Assembly (NCBI GenBank): GCA_032718475.1
Contig: JAUCBJ010003577.1
Coordinates: 1-42,750 of the forward strand
Length of the DNA: 42,750 nt
Direction of reading: 5' to 3'
Source of the DNA: Nemertoderma westbladi
Lineage: Eukaryota; Xenacoelomorpha; Nemertodermatida; Nemertodermatidae
In this document: piece after piece, positions 1 to 8,457 of the stretch
Numbering within the stretch: position 1 is the stretch's first letter
Layout of the letters: each line of letters begins with the position of its first letter
Notes under the pieces: model-generated
Databases searched by the model: none
Told to the model about the DNA's origin: nothing
What the model saw: only the letters and a program-made list of their open reading frames with translations
Made by a program: the position numbers and the translations under genes

Positions 1-928
1 ATGATTTTATTCCAAAATTGTAACATTACTCAACGCCGCTAGGATTAACAGCGAGTTGTTATTAGCACTTTACAACTTTAGAGGACATTACAGCATTGTA
101 TTGGCCTGTATAATTAGTGTAGTGGGTGTTGTAATGTCCCTTGTTTATGTGGTAACCAATGACGGCGAGCTGTAAAGTTACGGTGTCATTGGTTACCACG
201 TAAACAATAGGTGGTATTTGCCTGACAGCCAGATAGGCCTACTGCATTACCTACCGATAGGCGGGGTATGGCTATTAATAAACAGTAGGGCCTAGCTTAT
301 TATTATAACATGGCTCCAAACGCTACCATAAATATAAGCTAACTTATTTATACTGTATATGTCATTTTTACATTTATTTATACAGCAACTAATATAATTT
401 GTGCATTTTCTATTACTTATAATATATATACAATCATGTCGTAATGTTACAATTTTGTAATAAAACTACATACATACTTGTCTTGTTGCAAAGTAATTTG
501 TTCCAAAATTGTAACATTACTCAACGCCGTTAGTATTAACAGCGAGTTGTTATTTAGCAATTTACAACTTTTGAGGAAATTACAGCATTCTATTGGCCTG
601 TACATTTAGTATTGTATTTGGTGTTATCCGTTAAGTAATGTCCCCTTAGTGGACATTATTTCACGCCGTCATTGGTTACTACGTAAATAATTCTAGTAAA
701 TCTAGCAAATGTCATGGGTGATAGGGAGTTGTGGCGGTGCAATTTTGTTGACAAGCCGGGACAGCATTCTTAAAAATGCAGCTGTAATGCAGCATGCCGA
801 TCCTAGTATGTAGTAACGTAAATAATAGGTATAAATTTGCCTGACAGCCAGAAAGGCCTACTGCATTACCTACCGGTAGGCGGGGTATATCTATTAATAA
901 CCAGTTGGGCCTAGCTATACTATTATAA
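1..928. repeat. Copy A of duplicated intron block, with two ~490-bp tandem units
   Basis: This stretch aligns almost base for base with 22978-23757, so it is one copy of a segmental duplication. It contains two related units, starting near 9 and 501 with the same words (TTCCAAAATTGTAACATTAC). In copy B the adjoining DNA on the left is the BAF-domain exon, so this should be the intron of a second RS-BAF gene whose domain exon is just off the left edge. Inverted repeats are visible: arms at 150-164 and 184-199 around GGTAACCAATGAC, and GGACATTACA near 82 with its complement near 129. No coding sequence is seen. Confidence 0.85.
692..815 (+). mobile_element. 5'-truncated RTE-type LINE tail with target-site duplication
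   Basis: About 110 bp matches, in reverse complement, the 3' end of the RTE-type element at 12169-12290. It includes the word AGCAAATGTC and ends GATCCTAGTA. It is flanked by ACGTAAATAAT at 681-691 and 816-826. Copy B (around 23650-23670) has a single ACGTAAATAAT and no insert, so copy B preserves the empty site. This is a clear LINE-mediated insertion that happened after the block was duplicated, or that was lost cleanly from copy B. Confidence 0.85.
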
Positions 929-988
929 GGCAGTTATTTTTTATGTCCTTTTATTTGAATTTTTTTTGTTTTCCTTTTTTTACGAATT

Positions 989-1335
989 GTGCATAATGAC
1001 TTTTGTTGTCCCTTTAATGACTTTTGTTGTCCTTTTAATGACTTTTTATGTATGTATTTCTTCAAACTGTCAGACTGCTGAATTCTGGACTGTCAGACAA
1101 TTGATTTCAACATGCGTATGCCAAAACATTCAAAATTTGTTGATTTCTGGTCTGTCGGACAGTTGGTTTCACTATGCCTGTGCCAAAACATTCCATAATT
1201 CTATGATTTATAGACTATGATATAGATTTCCATATGCGCCTGTGGCAAAAGACTCTAAATCTAATAGTTTGTGGTTGTTGTCGATAATCGATTACCACAT
1301 GACGTAGCAAAACACTCATTTTATAGCCAAAAATA
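989..1335. repeat. Diverged tandem repeats, ~21 bp and ~62 bp units
   Basis: At 989-1040 the words GACTTTTGTTGTCC / AATGACTTTT recur about three times at ~21-bp spacing. From about 1078 to 1335 a diverged ~62-bp unit recurs about four times. It is recognised by CTGTC(A/G)GACA, then ATGC..(A/T)TGCCAAAACA. These lead directly into the 68-bp minisatellite. Confidence 0.6.
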
Positions 1336-1347
1336 ATTACCAATTGA

Positions 1348-1997
1348 TGGAAAGGAGCAGGTTAAGGCCGAGTTTTCTAACCAAAACAATAAACAGTCAC
1401 TTTACCAAATGAAGGAAAGGAGCAGGTTACAGAGGCGGGCATTTCTAACCAAAACAATAAACGATCATTTAACTAATTGAGGGAAAGGAGCGGGTTACAG
1501 GGGCGGGATTTTCTCACCAAAACAATAAACACTCACTTTACGAAATCAGGGAATGGAGCAGGTTGCAGAGACGCGATTTTCTAACCAAAACAATAAACGA
1601 TAACATTACCAATTGAGAGAAAGGAGCAGGTTACAGAGGCGGGATTTTCTAACCAAAACAATAAACAGTCACTTTACCAAATCAGGGAAAGGAGCAGGTT
1701 ACAGAGACGGGATTTTCTAACCAAAACAATAAACGATACCATTACCAATTGAGAGAAAGGAGCAGGTTACAGAGGCGGGATTTCCTAACCAAAACTATAA
1801 ACGATCACTTAACTATTTGAGGGAAAGGGGCAGGTTACAGAGGCGGGATTTTCTAACCAAAACAATAAACAGTCACTTTACAAAATGAAGGGAAGGAGCA
1901 GGTTACAGAGGCAGGCCTTTCTAACCAAAACAATAAACGGTCACTTTACCAAATCAGGGAACGGAGCAGGTTACAGAGGCGGGATTTTCTAACCAAT
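1348..1997. repeat. 68-bp minisatellite, about ten units
   Basis: A unit of about 68 bp built around AAAGGAGCAGGTTACAGAGG, then GATTTTCTAACCAAAACAAT, repeats about ten times with low divergence. Successive units alternate between two tails (AGTCACTTTACCAAATCA and CGATACCATTACCAATTG), suggesting a higher-order dimer. The last unit breaks off at CCAATACAACCGG. One solitary, more diverged unit sits inside the small inverted-repeat element at 3989-4272. Confidence 0.9.
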
Positions 1998-2158
1998 ACA
2001 ACCGGTCAGCCGGTAGGCCTACCAGTACCGTATTTAAATGGTAGGCTACACAGTAGGCCTATAGCAGTACCGGTGCCGGTACCGGTACTAAAATACCTAA
2101 AATACCTGTTTTATACCTACATCTGTACATGCAATACTGCAAAATAGTGCTCTATATA

Positions 2159-2351
2159 CTAATACCGGTACTGATAGCCTGAGAGAACAGTCGGTAGAGA
2201 AACCGGTAGCATGGAACCTAACGGTAAATTTCTGGAGGACATAAAAAGTCAAAATCAAACTAATACCGGTACTGATAGCCTGAGAGAACAGCAGTAGAGA
2301 AACCGGTAGCATGGAACCTAACGTTAGATTTCTGGAGGACATAAAAAGTAA
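2159..2351. repeat. 101-bp tandem duplication
   Basis: Two near-identical units start at 2159 and 2260 with CTAATACCGGTACTGATAGC and end ATTTCTGGAGGACATAAAAAG. The preceding bases (2000-2100) are rich in CCGGTACCGGTAC words. No coding capacity is apparent. Confidence 0.85.
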
Positions 2352-2602
2352 AAAAAAAAGGATTTAAACGGACAATAAAAATTATTGCGTTATTATAACA
2401 TGGCTCCACAGTCCACACGCCACCATAAATATAGGCCTAAGCTAACACGTTCGTGGGGCCTTCGCACAGCACGAGGCCCAGTTATGAGATACAAGTTAAA
2501 ATTGTGCGACTGTATCACAAAATCAGGTTATGAGAGATTAACCCACACCACCAATTAATCTAAGAAAGGGGGATAGTACGTGTTCGCCCCTTTTAATCTG
2601 CA

Positions 2603-2617
2603 CCCCCCCCCCCCCCC
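2603..2617. repeat. Poly(C) tract
   Basis: Fifteen consecutive C followed by more C-rich sequence. It is one of six such homopolymers in the window. Confidence 0.95.
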
Positions 2618-2717
2618 TCCCCCCACCCACCAATACATAACCGCGATATCTACCACCCATGGAAGGGTAGCACGAACCTATTTCCAAACGCACGTTCAAT
2701 ATGCAAAGCCAGGTGGT

Positions 2718-3176
2718 TTATAGGAATATAATCAATGCAGTACTCGTCTTCATTATAAGCCTCTTTGCGTTCGACCTGTTTTGTATTAAAATATATTTAT
2801 TAAACGCAGGCTGACGCTCTTTATAATAATAATACCTAGGGATGCCAGCTTCCAGACTTTCAATCTTTACTGCCGCGCAAACCCCGCAGAGGAAGTTTTG
2901 GTTTGAGAGATCAAGCCCATCGGCAATTGGTGTTTCAATTTCGGTCCAGGAACTCTGACAAAGGGAGCATTCAATCTTAGCTGTGGTCCATTCCCGTGGT
3001 TTCAGCTTCCTTTTCTTCGTCCCAATGACAGATTCTTCTGAAGACGTTCGATTCGCTTTCAGTTTATTGTTGGCGTTTGTGTTTTGAAGTTGTATTCGAG
3101 TGGACAGTCGCGCCGGTTTCGAGGTAACCATACCGACCTGTGATAAGCGTTGGTTTTGTTGAGTGCCGGTATTCAT
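2718..3176 (-). CDS. Unrecognised 152-codon frame with two CxxC pairs
   Basis: I do not recognise this family. The frame opens MNTGTQQNQ and has a basic, Ser/Thr/Asn-rich first half including TKKRKLKPREW, a possible nuclear-localisation signal. It then has two cysteine pairs, CSLC and CGVC, about 33 residues apart, which could make one zinc-binding knuckle. That layout recalls the degenerate PHD-like fingers in ORF1 of some CR1/L2 retrotransposons, but the usual histidine is not evident. It lies inside the 3.5-kb insertion, so it is more likely transposon-derived than a host gene. The last ~35 residues look unconstrained (Ile/Leu/Lys). It could be chance. Confidence 0.25.
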   Translation of the reverse strand: MNTGTQQNQRLSQVGMVTSKPARLSTRIQLQNTNANNKLKANRTSSEESVIGTKKRKLKPREWTTAKIECSLCQSSWTEIETPIADGLDLSNQNFLCGVCAAVKIESLEAGIPRYYYYKERQPAFNKYILIQNRSNAKRLIMKTSTALIIFL

Positions 3177-3988
3177 CTTCTCTCACCTCTTCAATGTCAG
3201 ATGTTGCAAATACTGATAACACGAATAACGGTATATATTTCAATACTTGTCAATAGATATAATTTAGATAACTATTTTATATCTGTACTGTTGAGCAAAC
3301 TCTACATAAATTCCAACCTGTGTATCGCCGGTAGTGCTGTTGCTGTGCAAGTGCTGAAGTGCTAGTTGCCACCGGTCAGCCGGTACCGGTAGTAGGGTGG
3401 TACCATGGCCTACTACACACAGGCCATGACAAGGACTTTGCTGTGAAATTAGCGTAGGCTGACTGCTGAATTATCAAATATTATATTTTCCACGAATGCA
3501 GGGTCCATATTTAAAAGAAGATAAGTAGATTTTCGTAAATAATTTAATTGAAACAGTATTTAATAATTAATTAATTAATTATCGCTAGAGTTCCTGCAGC
3601 TTTTATTTGTTTGTGGCTGCCTCTGGCTATGTTTGTGGCAGGAATGTTTGAACGCTTATAAGTCAGTCAATCAAGGATGAAATGGAACCAAACTTGGTAC
3701 ACATGTAGTCTATAACAAATTTTGAAATTCTACACACAGATAGACTTCTACAGTTCCCCTGTCTGCCGCTAGGGGGCGAATTAACAGGAACGTAAAAATA
3801 CGAGCATTGCCTAAGAGCATTGCTTAATTAGAAATTCTACAGAGACTTTTACAGTTCCTGTCTGCCGCTAGTGGGGAATTGTTAGAGCTCCAGTTCAACG
3901 TGCTTAGCACGGTTTAATAAACAATAAATTAATTATTTTATTCAATACAGTAATTATAACAGTAAAATGCAATGTATTCTATTTTTTA

Positions 3989-4272
3989 GTAAAATCAAGA
4001 GACAGGAGGGGGGTGGGACTGGACGCAAATCCCATCTTGGCGAATTAATATCCCGCCTCAATATTAATTTCTCAATTTTGGGAAAGGAGCAGGTTACAGT
4101 GGCACGTTATTTTAACCAAAACAATAAAGTAAACACAATAGAACAGGTTACAGTTTTATTTTTTAATGAGTAATCAGCTGTTGTTATTTGCGTCCAATTT
4201 CCGCTGGAGAGGGATGAATTTTTATTGCGTCCAGTCCCCCCCCCCCCCCCCCCCCCCTATCTTGAAATCAAA
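3989..4272. mobile_element. ~280-bp MITE-like element with ~45-bp inverted ends
   Basis: The left end reads AAATCAAGAGACAGGAGGGG, then GGGACTGGACGCAAAT. The right end is its inverted copy, with GCGTCCAGTC followed by 22 C (4236-4257) and CTATCTTGAAATC. The C tract is therefore an expanded part of the right terminal inverted repeat. The interior contains a lone copy of the 68-bp unit (GGAAAGGAGCAGGTTACAG near 4080) that also forms the array at 1348-1997. No protein is encoded. Confidence 0.65.
4236..4257. repeat. Poly(C) tract in inverted repeat
   Basis: Twenty-two consecutive C. The left inverted repeat of the same element has only GGAGGGGGGTGGG at the matching place, so the tract expanded after insertion. 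Confidence 0.95.
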
Positions 4273-4644
4273 TACCAAAAATATATTTATTATATGAACA
4301 ATCTATTTGGAAATTGTAAGTTCGGCCTATCTCTTTACCATAAGCTCAGTATCTTTATCTGGTGTGTTTTTATTATTTTACCAATTATTTAATACGTTTG
4401 ATAGAATTGAACAACACCGCCCAACACAACCAACTCTCTATCCGCCTCGAGCTGTCGAGCATCGAGAATACGAGAAACTCGATCGAAATACCTGCTTATC
4501 CCAGTAGTATCCGTCCGTAGTCACCGGACCGCTGCGGTTTACTCCCGTAGAACAGTAGAATTCCCGCAGCTTTCGACCCAATTCGACAACGAATTCGCTT
4601 CACACTTTCACGTCGCAGAGAACGTAATCCAGTGCGATACAAGT

Positions 4645-4740
4645 ATGCCCGACGTTCAACCATTTCCCCCAGGCGATACCAGGATCCGGGCCGCCGCTAA
4701 ACCCAGATCGCAATCCTCGTCGATTCGTCCAGTCGTCGAC
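4645..4740 (+). CDS. Possible short first coding exon ending at a GTAAGT donor
   Basis: A 32-codon frame starts MPDVQPFPPG and runs through Arg/Ser-rich sequence to ...RPVVD. It is followed at once by GTAAGT (4741-4746) and a second GTAAGT three bases further on, then an in-frame stop if unspliced. The sequence around it (about 4420-5020) has more CpG than its surroundings and resembles in style the 5' part of the BEL-type gag at 40747. It may be the remains of another such leader and gag start. No downstream exon was identified. Confidence 0.15.
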
Positions 4741-5804
4741 GTAAGTCAGTAAGTGGGACTCTTCCCACCGCACTCCAAGGTGGGTGACCGGAGTGAGGCA
4801 TGAGGAACTTGGCAGTGGCCCGCATTACGATCTGACCGACCGCCGTATTCCCAGTGTCTGAGTGTAGTAAATACCCAAATAGAATCGTACTGACAAACAA
4901 GCAATTCCGTAGCAGCGTAGTATTCCCCCGTTAATCACCTCTTGAAGCAACTCGGCTGCTCGGGTCCAGATACGGGTCCAGGGAGCGTTTCAGACAGTAA
5001 TGGAGCAGCATTTGCGAATATTTCCAATGGTTTTATAATAAATAAGGGGATTAAATGCTAAAACAAATGGATTATTCCTAACCCCACCCCAATACAGCAG
5101 TATACCTAACAGTATATAGCTTGTACCACAGTACCATAATCTGATAATCAGCACAGTCAGCCTACGCTAATTTCACAGCAAAGTCCTTGTCATGGCCATG
5201 GGTGGTACCTACGGTGCGCACTACAACGGCAGTACAGCAATACGGTGTACCGTGCCAATGCAGCAATGACTGAATGATTAGCGGTAACTATCTAAACTAT
5301 TATATTATTATTACCTGGTGCCGGTACCGGTACTGGGCTAATTAGGCCTAAACTTTAATCACCGCAAGGGTTGCCGGGGTTAATTAGATTACATGATATG
5401 GCATGTCTGCAGTGTATGGTACCGGCTGACCAGTATTGCAGTATTGACTGATTCTCAATTCATTCGCAGGATTCTCGATTCAGGGATTGAGTACAGCCTG
5501 ACAGTACCGGTACACATGGTACATGCAGACAACCCCAATGTATTGCAAAATTTGTCAGAAAACCCAGCTGATTTATCCTACAGTAATAATAATTTAACGC
5601 ATTTTAAATTTGGATAAATAAATTTATTATAACTGCAATAACAGTTACACTGATGCTGCACGAAGACCCCACGCAAATTCTACTTGGAAAATTTTCAAAC
5701 TTTTGCCAAACAACATGTGTACCAAGTTTGGATAGATTTCATCAAGGATTGGCCGAGTTATTAACGTTTAAAATAAAATACTGAAAAAAAACGCGACAGA
5801 ACGA

Positions 5805-5916
5805 CAGGTTGATTAATGGTACCACTACGCTAAGGCTCACTCACTTCGTGGCTCGCCCCACAGGTTGATTAATGGTACCCCTACGCTAAGGCTCACTCAC
5901 TTCGTGGCTCGCCCCA
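5805..5916. repeat. 56-bp tandem duplication
   Basis: CAGGTTGATTAATGGTACC and the following GCTCACTCACTTCGTGGCTC are repeated at a 56-bp offset with one mismatch. It sits exactly at the right boundary of the 3.5-kb insertion. Confidence 0.9.
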
Positions 5917-6521
5917 CATATTTATAACATAATTTTTGTCACTTTTACACTTATTTATACAGCAACTAATTTAATTTGTCCAGTTTCTATCACTTATAAT
6001 ATATATACAATCATTTCGTAATGTTAAAATTTTCGAATAAATCTACATACATAGTACTTGTTGCAAAGTACTTTACAGTGTTCTGATCCTCGTGTCTTTA
6101 TTTTCACTCACTCACTCACTCACTAACTTTCGTTCGTGTAACAAAGCCACTCGGATCATCACACTGTAAAGTGCTACTTTACACACAAGTACTGTATATA
6201 AATAGTTATTACGATTTTTAATGAGAACCGAGTCACGAAAGTAAACTAAAAAGGTAAAGTTATCTTTGTACATTATTTCAGGGAAAACGCACAAAGAATC
6301 ATTTATTTCCAGTGCGATTCCCCCAGAACTACTGTATTCTGCCTAGAAGAAACTTACTCTTTTAGCGATCGTTTAAGGATGCAAGGCGCATAGATGAATC
6401 CGGGTTAACTTGAACCCACGGTAGCCAGATATGTTAATTATAGGTAATGGGCTAAACGACAAGGATGTGACAGAGAAATTTTTCCCAACATAAATAATTA
6501 TATTAAAATAAATAAACAAAC

Positions 6522-6590
6522 CTTCCCTTTCATCCCATTCCCTCTACGACTCCTTGACCTGCTTCTATTCCCTTTCTTCTTCGCAGCCAT
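6522..6590 (-). CDS. RS-BAF gene copy A, exon 1 (second exon outside window)
   Basis: The exon encodes 23 residues beginning MAAKKKGNRSRSRSRRGNG, a Lys/Arg/Ser peptide like an RS domain or nuclear-localisation signal. It is identical in plan to exon 1B (24377-24445) and ends AAG|GTTTGT in phase 0. In copy B the phase-0 acceptor follows after about 1.4 kb of intron. Because 1-6915 is the duplicated counterpart of 22978-24774, the BAF-domain exon of this copy is expected just left of position 1. Its intron has grown to more than 6.5 kb through three insertions. Whether it is still spliced is unknown. Confidence 0.5.
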
Positions 6591-6776
6591 TTCGTTCCAA
6601 CACGGATACAGTAGGCCTACTTGTTATTATTATCTATCCTATTTAATTTAAATTGTGTTACAAATTTAATAGAGCGATTCGTGTATGACAACTTTTTTCA
6701 ATGTTTGTTATTTATATATGAAGACTAAATTCTAGAATTAGTTAACCCACCGATTAAATTATATTATAGGTGGTTG

Positions 6777-6818
6777 ATTGGATGTAATAAACTAACGGCG
6801 TATTAATTCTGTTAACGG
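6777..6818 (-). promoter_or_regulatory. Putative RS-BAF promoter A: CCAAT box plus GTTAACGG element
   Basis: Reading the minus strand toward exon 1A, CCGTTAACAG (6809-6818) is followed by an inverted CCAAT box (ATTGG on plus, 6777-6781), about 190 bp before the ATG. The same pair occurs upstream of exon 1B and, more loosely, exon 1C. NF-Y and Myb-type factors are the usual readers of such words; that is inference. Confidence 0.35.
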
Positions 6819-6915
6819 TATTCAGAATCCACCCCCCCCCCCCCCCCCCCCCCCGCCTAACATGTCCAGAAATTACATTGTACTCATTCTATTGTCATAA
6901 TTTGGAACAAGTCTC

Positions 6916-7126
6916 CACAAGCACCCACAACCTACGTAGGTATGGGAGGCCCATTAAATTATTATACTGTACCTACAAATCGTAATCGCATGAAATTTTG
7001 ATAACAAATAGTGGGGTCCTAATATTTATTAGCATGGTAATACTTATTTATATTAGCTTAAACAGGGTGTTATATATATATATTCACGAAATAGGCGAAG
7101 CCTTAGCATTGGGGTAGGCCTAACAC
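6916..7126. other. Unassigned spacer
   Basis: AT-rich sequence between the end of block A and the palindromic MITE, with a short (TA)n run near 7070. I see no gene here. Confidence 0.6.
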
Positions 7127-7660
7127 TAAGGCCCCCCTCACACGGAGCAATTGTTTCTGCAACTTGTTTCTGAAACATGTATCTGAAACTTGTTTCTGAA
7201 ACTTGTTGCTGGACCCCCTCACACACAGAAACTTGTTTCTAAAACTTGTTTCCGAAACTTGTTTCTGTGTGTGAGGAGTCCAGCAACAAGTTTCTGCAAC
7301 TTGTTTCCGAAACTTATTTCTGTGTGTGAGGGGGCCCAGCAACAAGTTGCTGGAAGTTATATTCCCAGCAACTTTTTTAAAAACCTTTTATACATCCAAT
7401 TTTTAGATTAGAGCTAATATTCGATAAATTGAGTGATTTGATATTATATATAAATCACTGGAAATGTTAGCTATTTGTTTTGAAATAATTGTTATTTTCT
7501 TGAGCAACAAGTTTCTGTGTGTGAGTGGGTCCAGCAACAAGTTGCTGAAGCAAGTTTCTGAAACAAGTTGCAGAAACAAGTTGCAGCAACTTGTTTCTGT
7601 GTGTGAGGGGGTCCAGCAACAAGTTGCAGAAACAAGTTGCTCCGTGTGAGGGGGGCCTTA
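7127..7660. mobile_element. MITE with perfect terminal inverted repeats and internal AACAAGTTTCTG iterations
   Basis: The ends are perfect inverted repeats of at least 24 bp starting TAAGGCCCCCCTCACACGG, continuing imperfectly past 40 bp. The interior holds about twenty copies of a 12-base word, AACTTGTTTCTG or its complement, interleaved with CACACAGAAA and GGACCCCCTCACAC. One strand can therefore fold extensively. A unique AT-rich stretch (about 7365-7500) separates the two repeat-rich arms. No transposase is present. The terminal GGCC..TCACAC and TAA/TTA flanks suggest a PIF/Harbinger-type family, but no identical target duplication is seen. Confidence 0.75.
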
Positions 7661-7878
7661 AATAGGTACTTGTTTGTTCCTAGTGTTCCTAGTGTATTCC
7701 TAGTTCCTGGGTGGGTAGGCCTACCACTAATGATTTGTCTGTCGTTATTGTCTGTCATCGTCGTCTAATATTTGATCGCTAATAACTCGGTTCTTCCATA
7801 ATAAACTTAAAGCAAACTTGGTACGTATGTAGACCGTCAAACGTTTAGAAAGAATCTGAAGTTTAGTCAAAAATCGGA

Positions 7879-7937
7879 CTGTCTGACAGTTTGCATTCTC
7901 GGGCCGAGAATGCACGAGAATGTACTTTTGGCGGGAA
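7879..7937. promoter_or_regulatory. Two perfect palindromes and an E2F-like site
   Basis: ACTGTC-T-GACAGT (7879-7891) is followed by a perfect palindrome with 10-bp arms GCATTCTCGG around one central G (7893-7913), then TTTTGGCGGGAA (7926-7937), which matches the E2F consensus. No convincing gene start is linked to them; a short frame from ATG 8141 soon stops. Confidence 0.35.
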
Positions 7938-8195
7938 CGGCGACCAACACATACAATGAAAAAAAAGAGTTTCGGTATAATTGTTAGTTAAAGCTGATTT
8001 CTGAGGTGTTTGTGACTGTTGTTAGGGAGTAAGTGTGATGAGTGTTATTTTTCGCCAACTACTGTTGGTGAAGAAATTTGTTAAAAAGATACGTTTGTGT
8101 AAGGCCGTGGACAGTTTTGTAAAACGAGATTAGACAAAATAATGGCATCCGGTCTTGAGGAGAGGGGCTGTAGGTTGCATTCCTTTTTTTTTATA

Positions 8196-8368
8196 GATTT
8201 TATATAGGTAATTTAAAAAATATAGGGTTTCAAATAATACTTCTGCACAATTTATTAATTAATATGTTTATTGTAAATCGTCTAAATTACTGCCACAGTT
8301 GGCCGGTATCGTAAACTGTTCGATATTATAGCTTTTTGAAGAACATTTTGTCTGTAAGAACTTTATCT
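8196..8368. repeat. 173-bp direct repeat left of mariner
   Basis: From GATTTTATATAGGTAATTT to AAGAACTTTATCT this matches 10457-10629 with only a few substitutions and no net length change. Together the pair brackets the mariner element. Confidence 0.9.
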
Positions 8369-8457
8369 TTCATTAACTTATATATTAACTTATACCACTT
8401 ATATACCACTTATACATTAACTTATATATGAACTTATATATTATTCATATATATATA

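Larger units (their letters stand above)
929..2390. mobile_element. 1.46-kb insertion with 8-bp direct repeats, carrying minisatellites
   Basis: Copy B is continuous where this segment sits. The direct repeat TATTATAA flanks it (921-928 and 2391-2398), and copy B has one such word. An 8-bp duplication is typical of hAT and P-type DNA transposons. The ends look like a weak inverted pair: the left end reads CAGTTATTTTTTATGTCC and the right end, reversed, reads CAATAATTTTTATTGTCC. The interior is mostly tandem repeats with no transposase, so the element is non-autonomous. The superfamily is inference. Confidence 0.6.
2448..5915. mobile_element. 3.5-kb composite insertion in copy A
   Basis: Copy B runs straight from GCTAACA to TATTTATAAC, whereas copy A has 3.47 kb between the two halves. 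The only flanking repeat is ACA (2445-2447 and 5916-5918). The left end CGTGGGGCCTTCGCACAGCA has an imperfect inverted match near 5650-5673. Inside are a 152-codon frame on the minus strand, poly(C) tracts, a small inverted-repeat element and a 56-bp tandem duplication at the right end. It is probably several nested insertions and does not match a family I can name. Confidence 0.5.
5916..6915. repeat. Copy A of duplicated block, exon-1/promoter half
   Basis: This segment matches 23801-24774 closely, including a 60-codon minus-strand frame that is present in both copies but reads like AT-rich intron. Homology stops at AACAAGTCTC (6915 and 24774). It carries RS-BAF exon 1A, its upstream CCAAT and GTTAACGG elements, and a 23-base poly(C) tract (6832-6854, 19 bases in copy B). 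Confidence 0.9.

Noticed and set aside
1348-1997. Possible CRISPR-like array
   Set aside because: Units are contiguous 68-bp minisatellite copies with no unique spacers, in animal DNA.
6098-6124. (CACT)n microsatellite
   Set aside because: Short simple repeat with no further signal.
6112-6294. 60-codon frame, repeated at 23990-24172
   Set aside because: It is conserved only because the whole block is duplicated. Its composition is AT-rich and hydrophobic without motifs, and it lies in a presumed intron.
7103-7758. Several short frames with repeated KQVSET / NKFLCVR
   Set aside because: Translation of the MITE iterations in multiple frames; no codon bias or homology.
8141-8208. MASGLEERG short frame downstream of the E2F-like site
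   Set aside because: Runs into a T tract and the 173-bp repeat, then stops; no splice donor seen.
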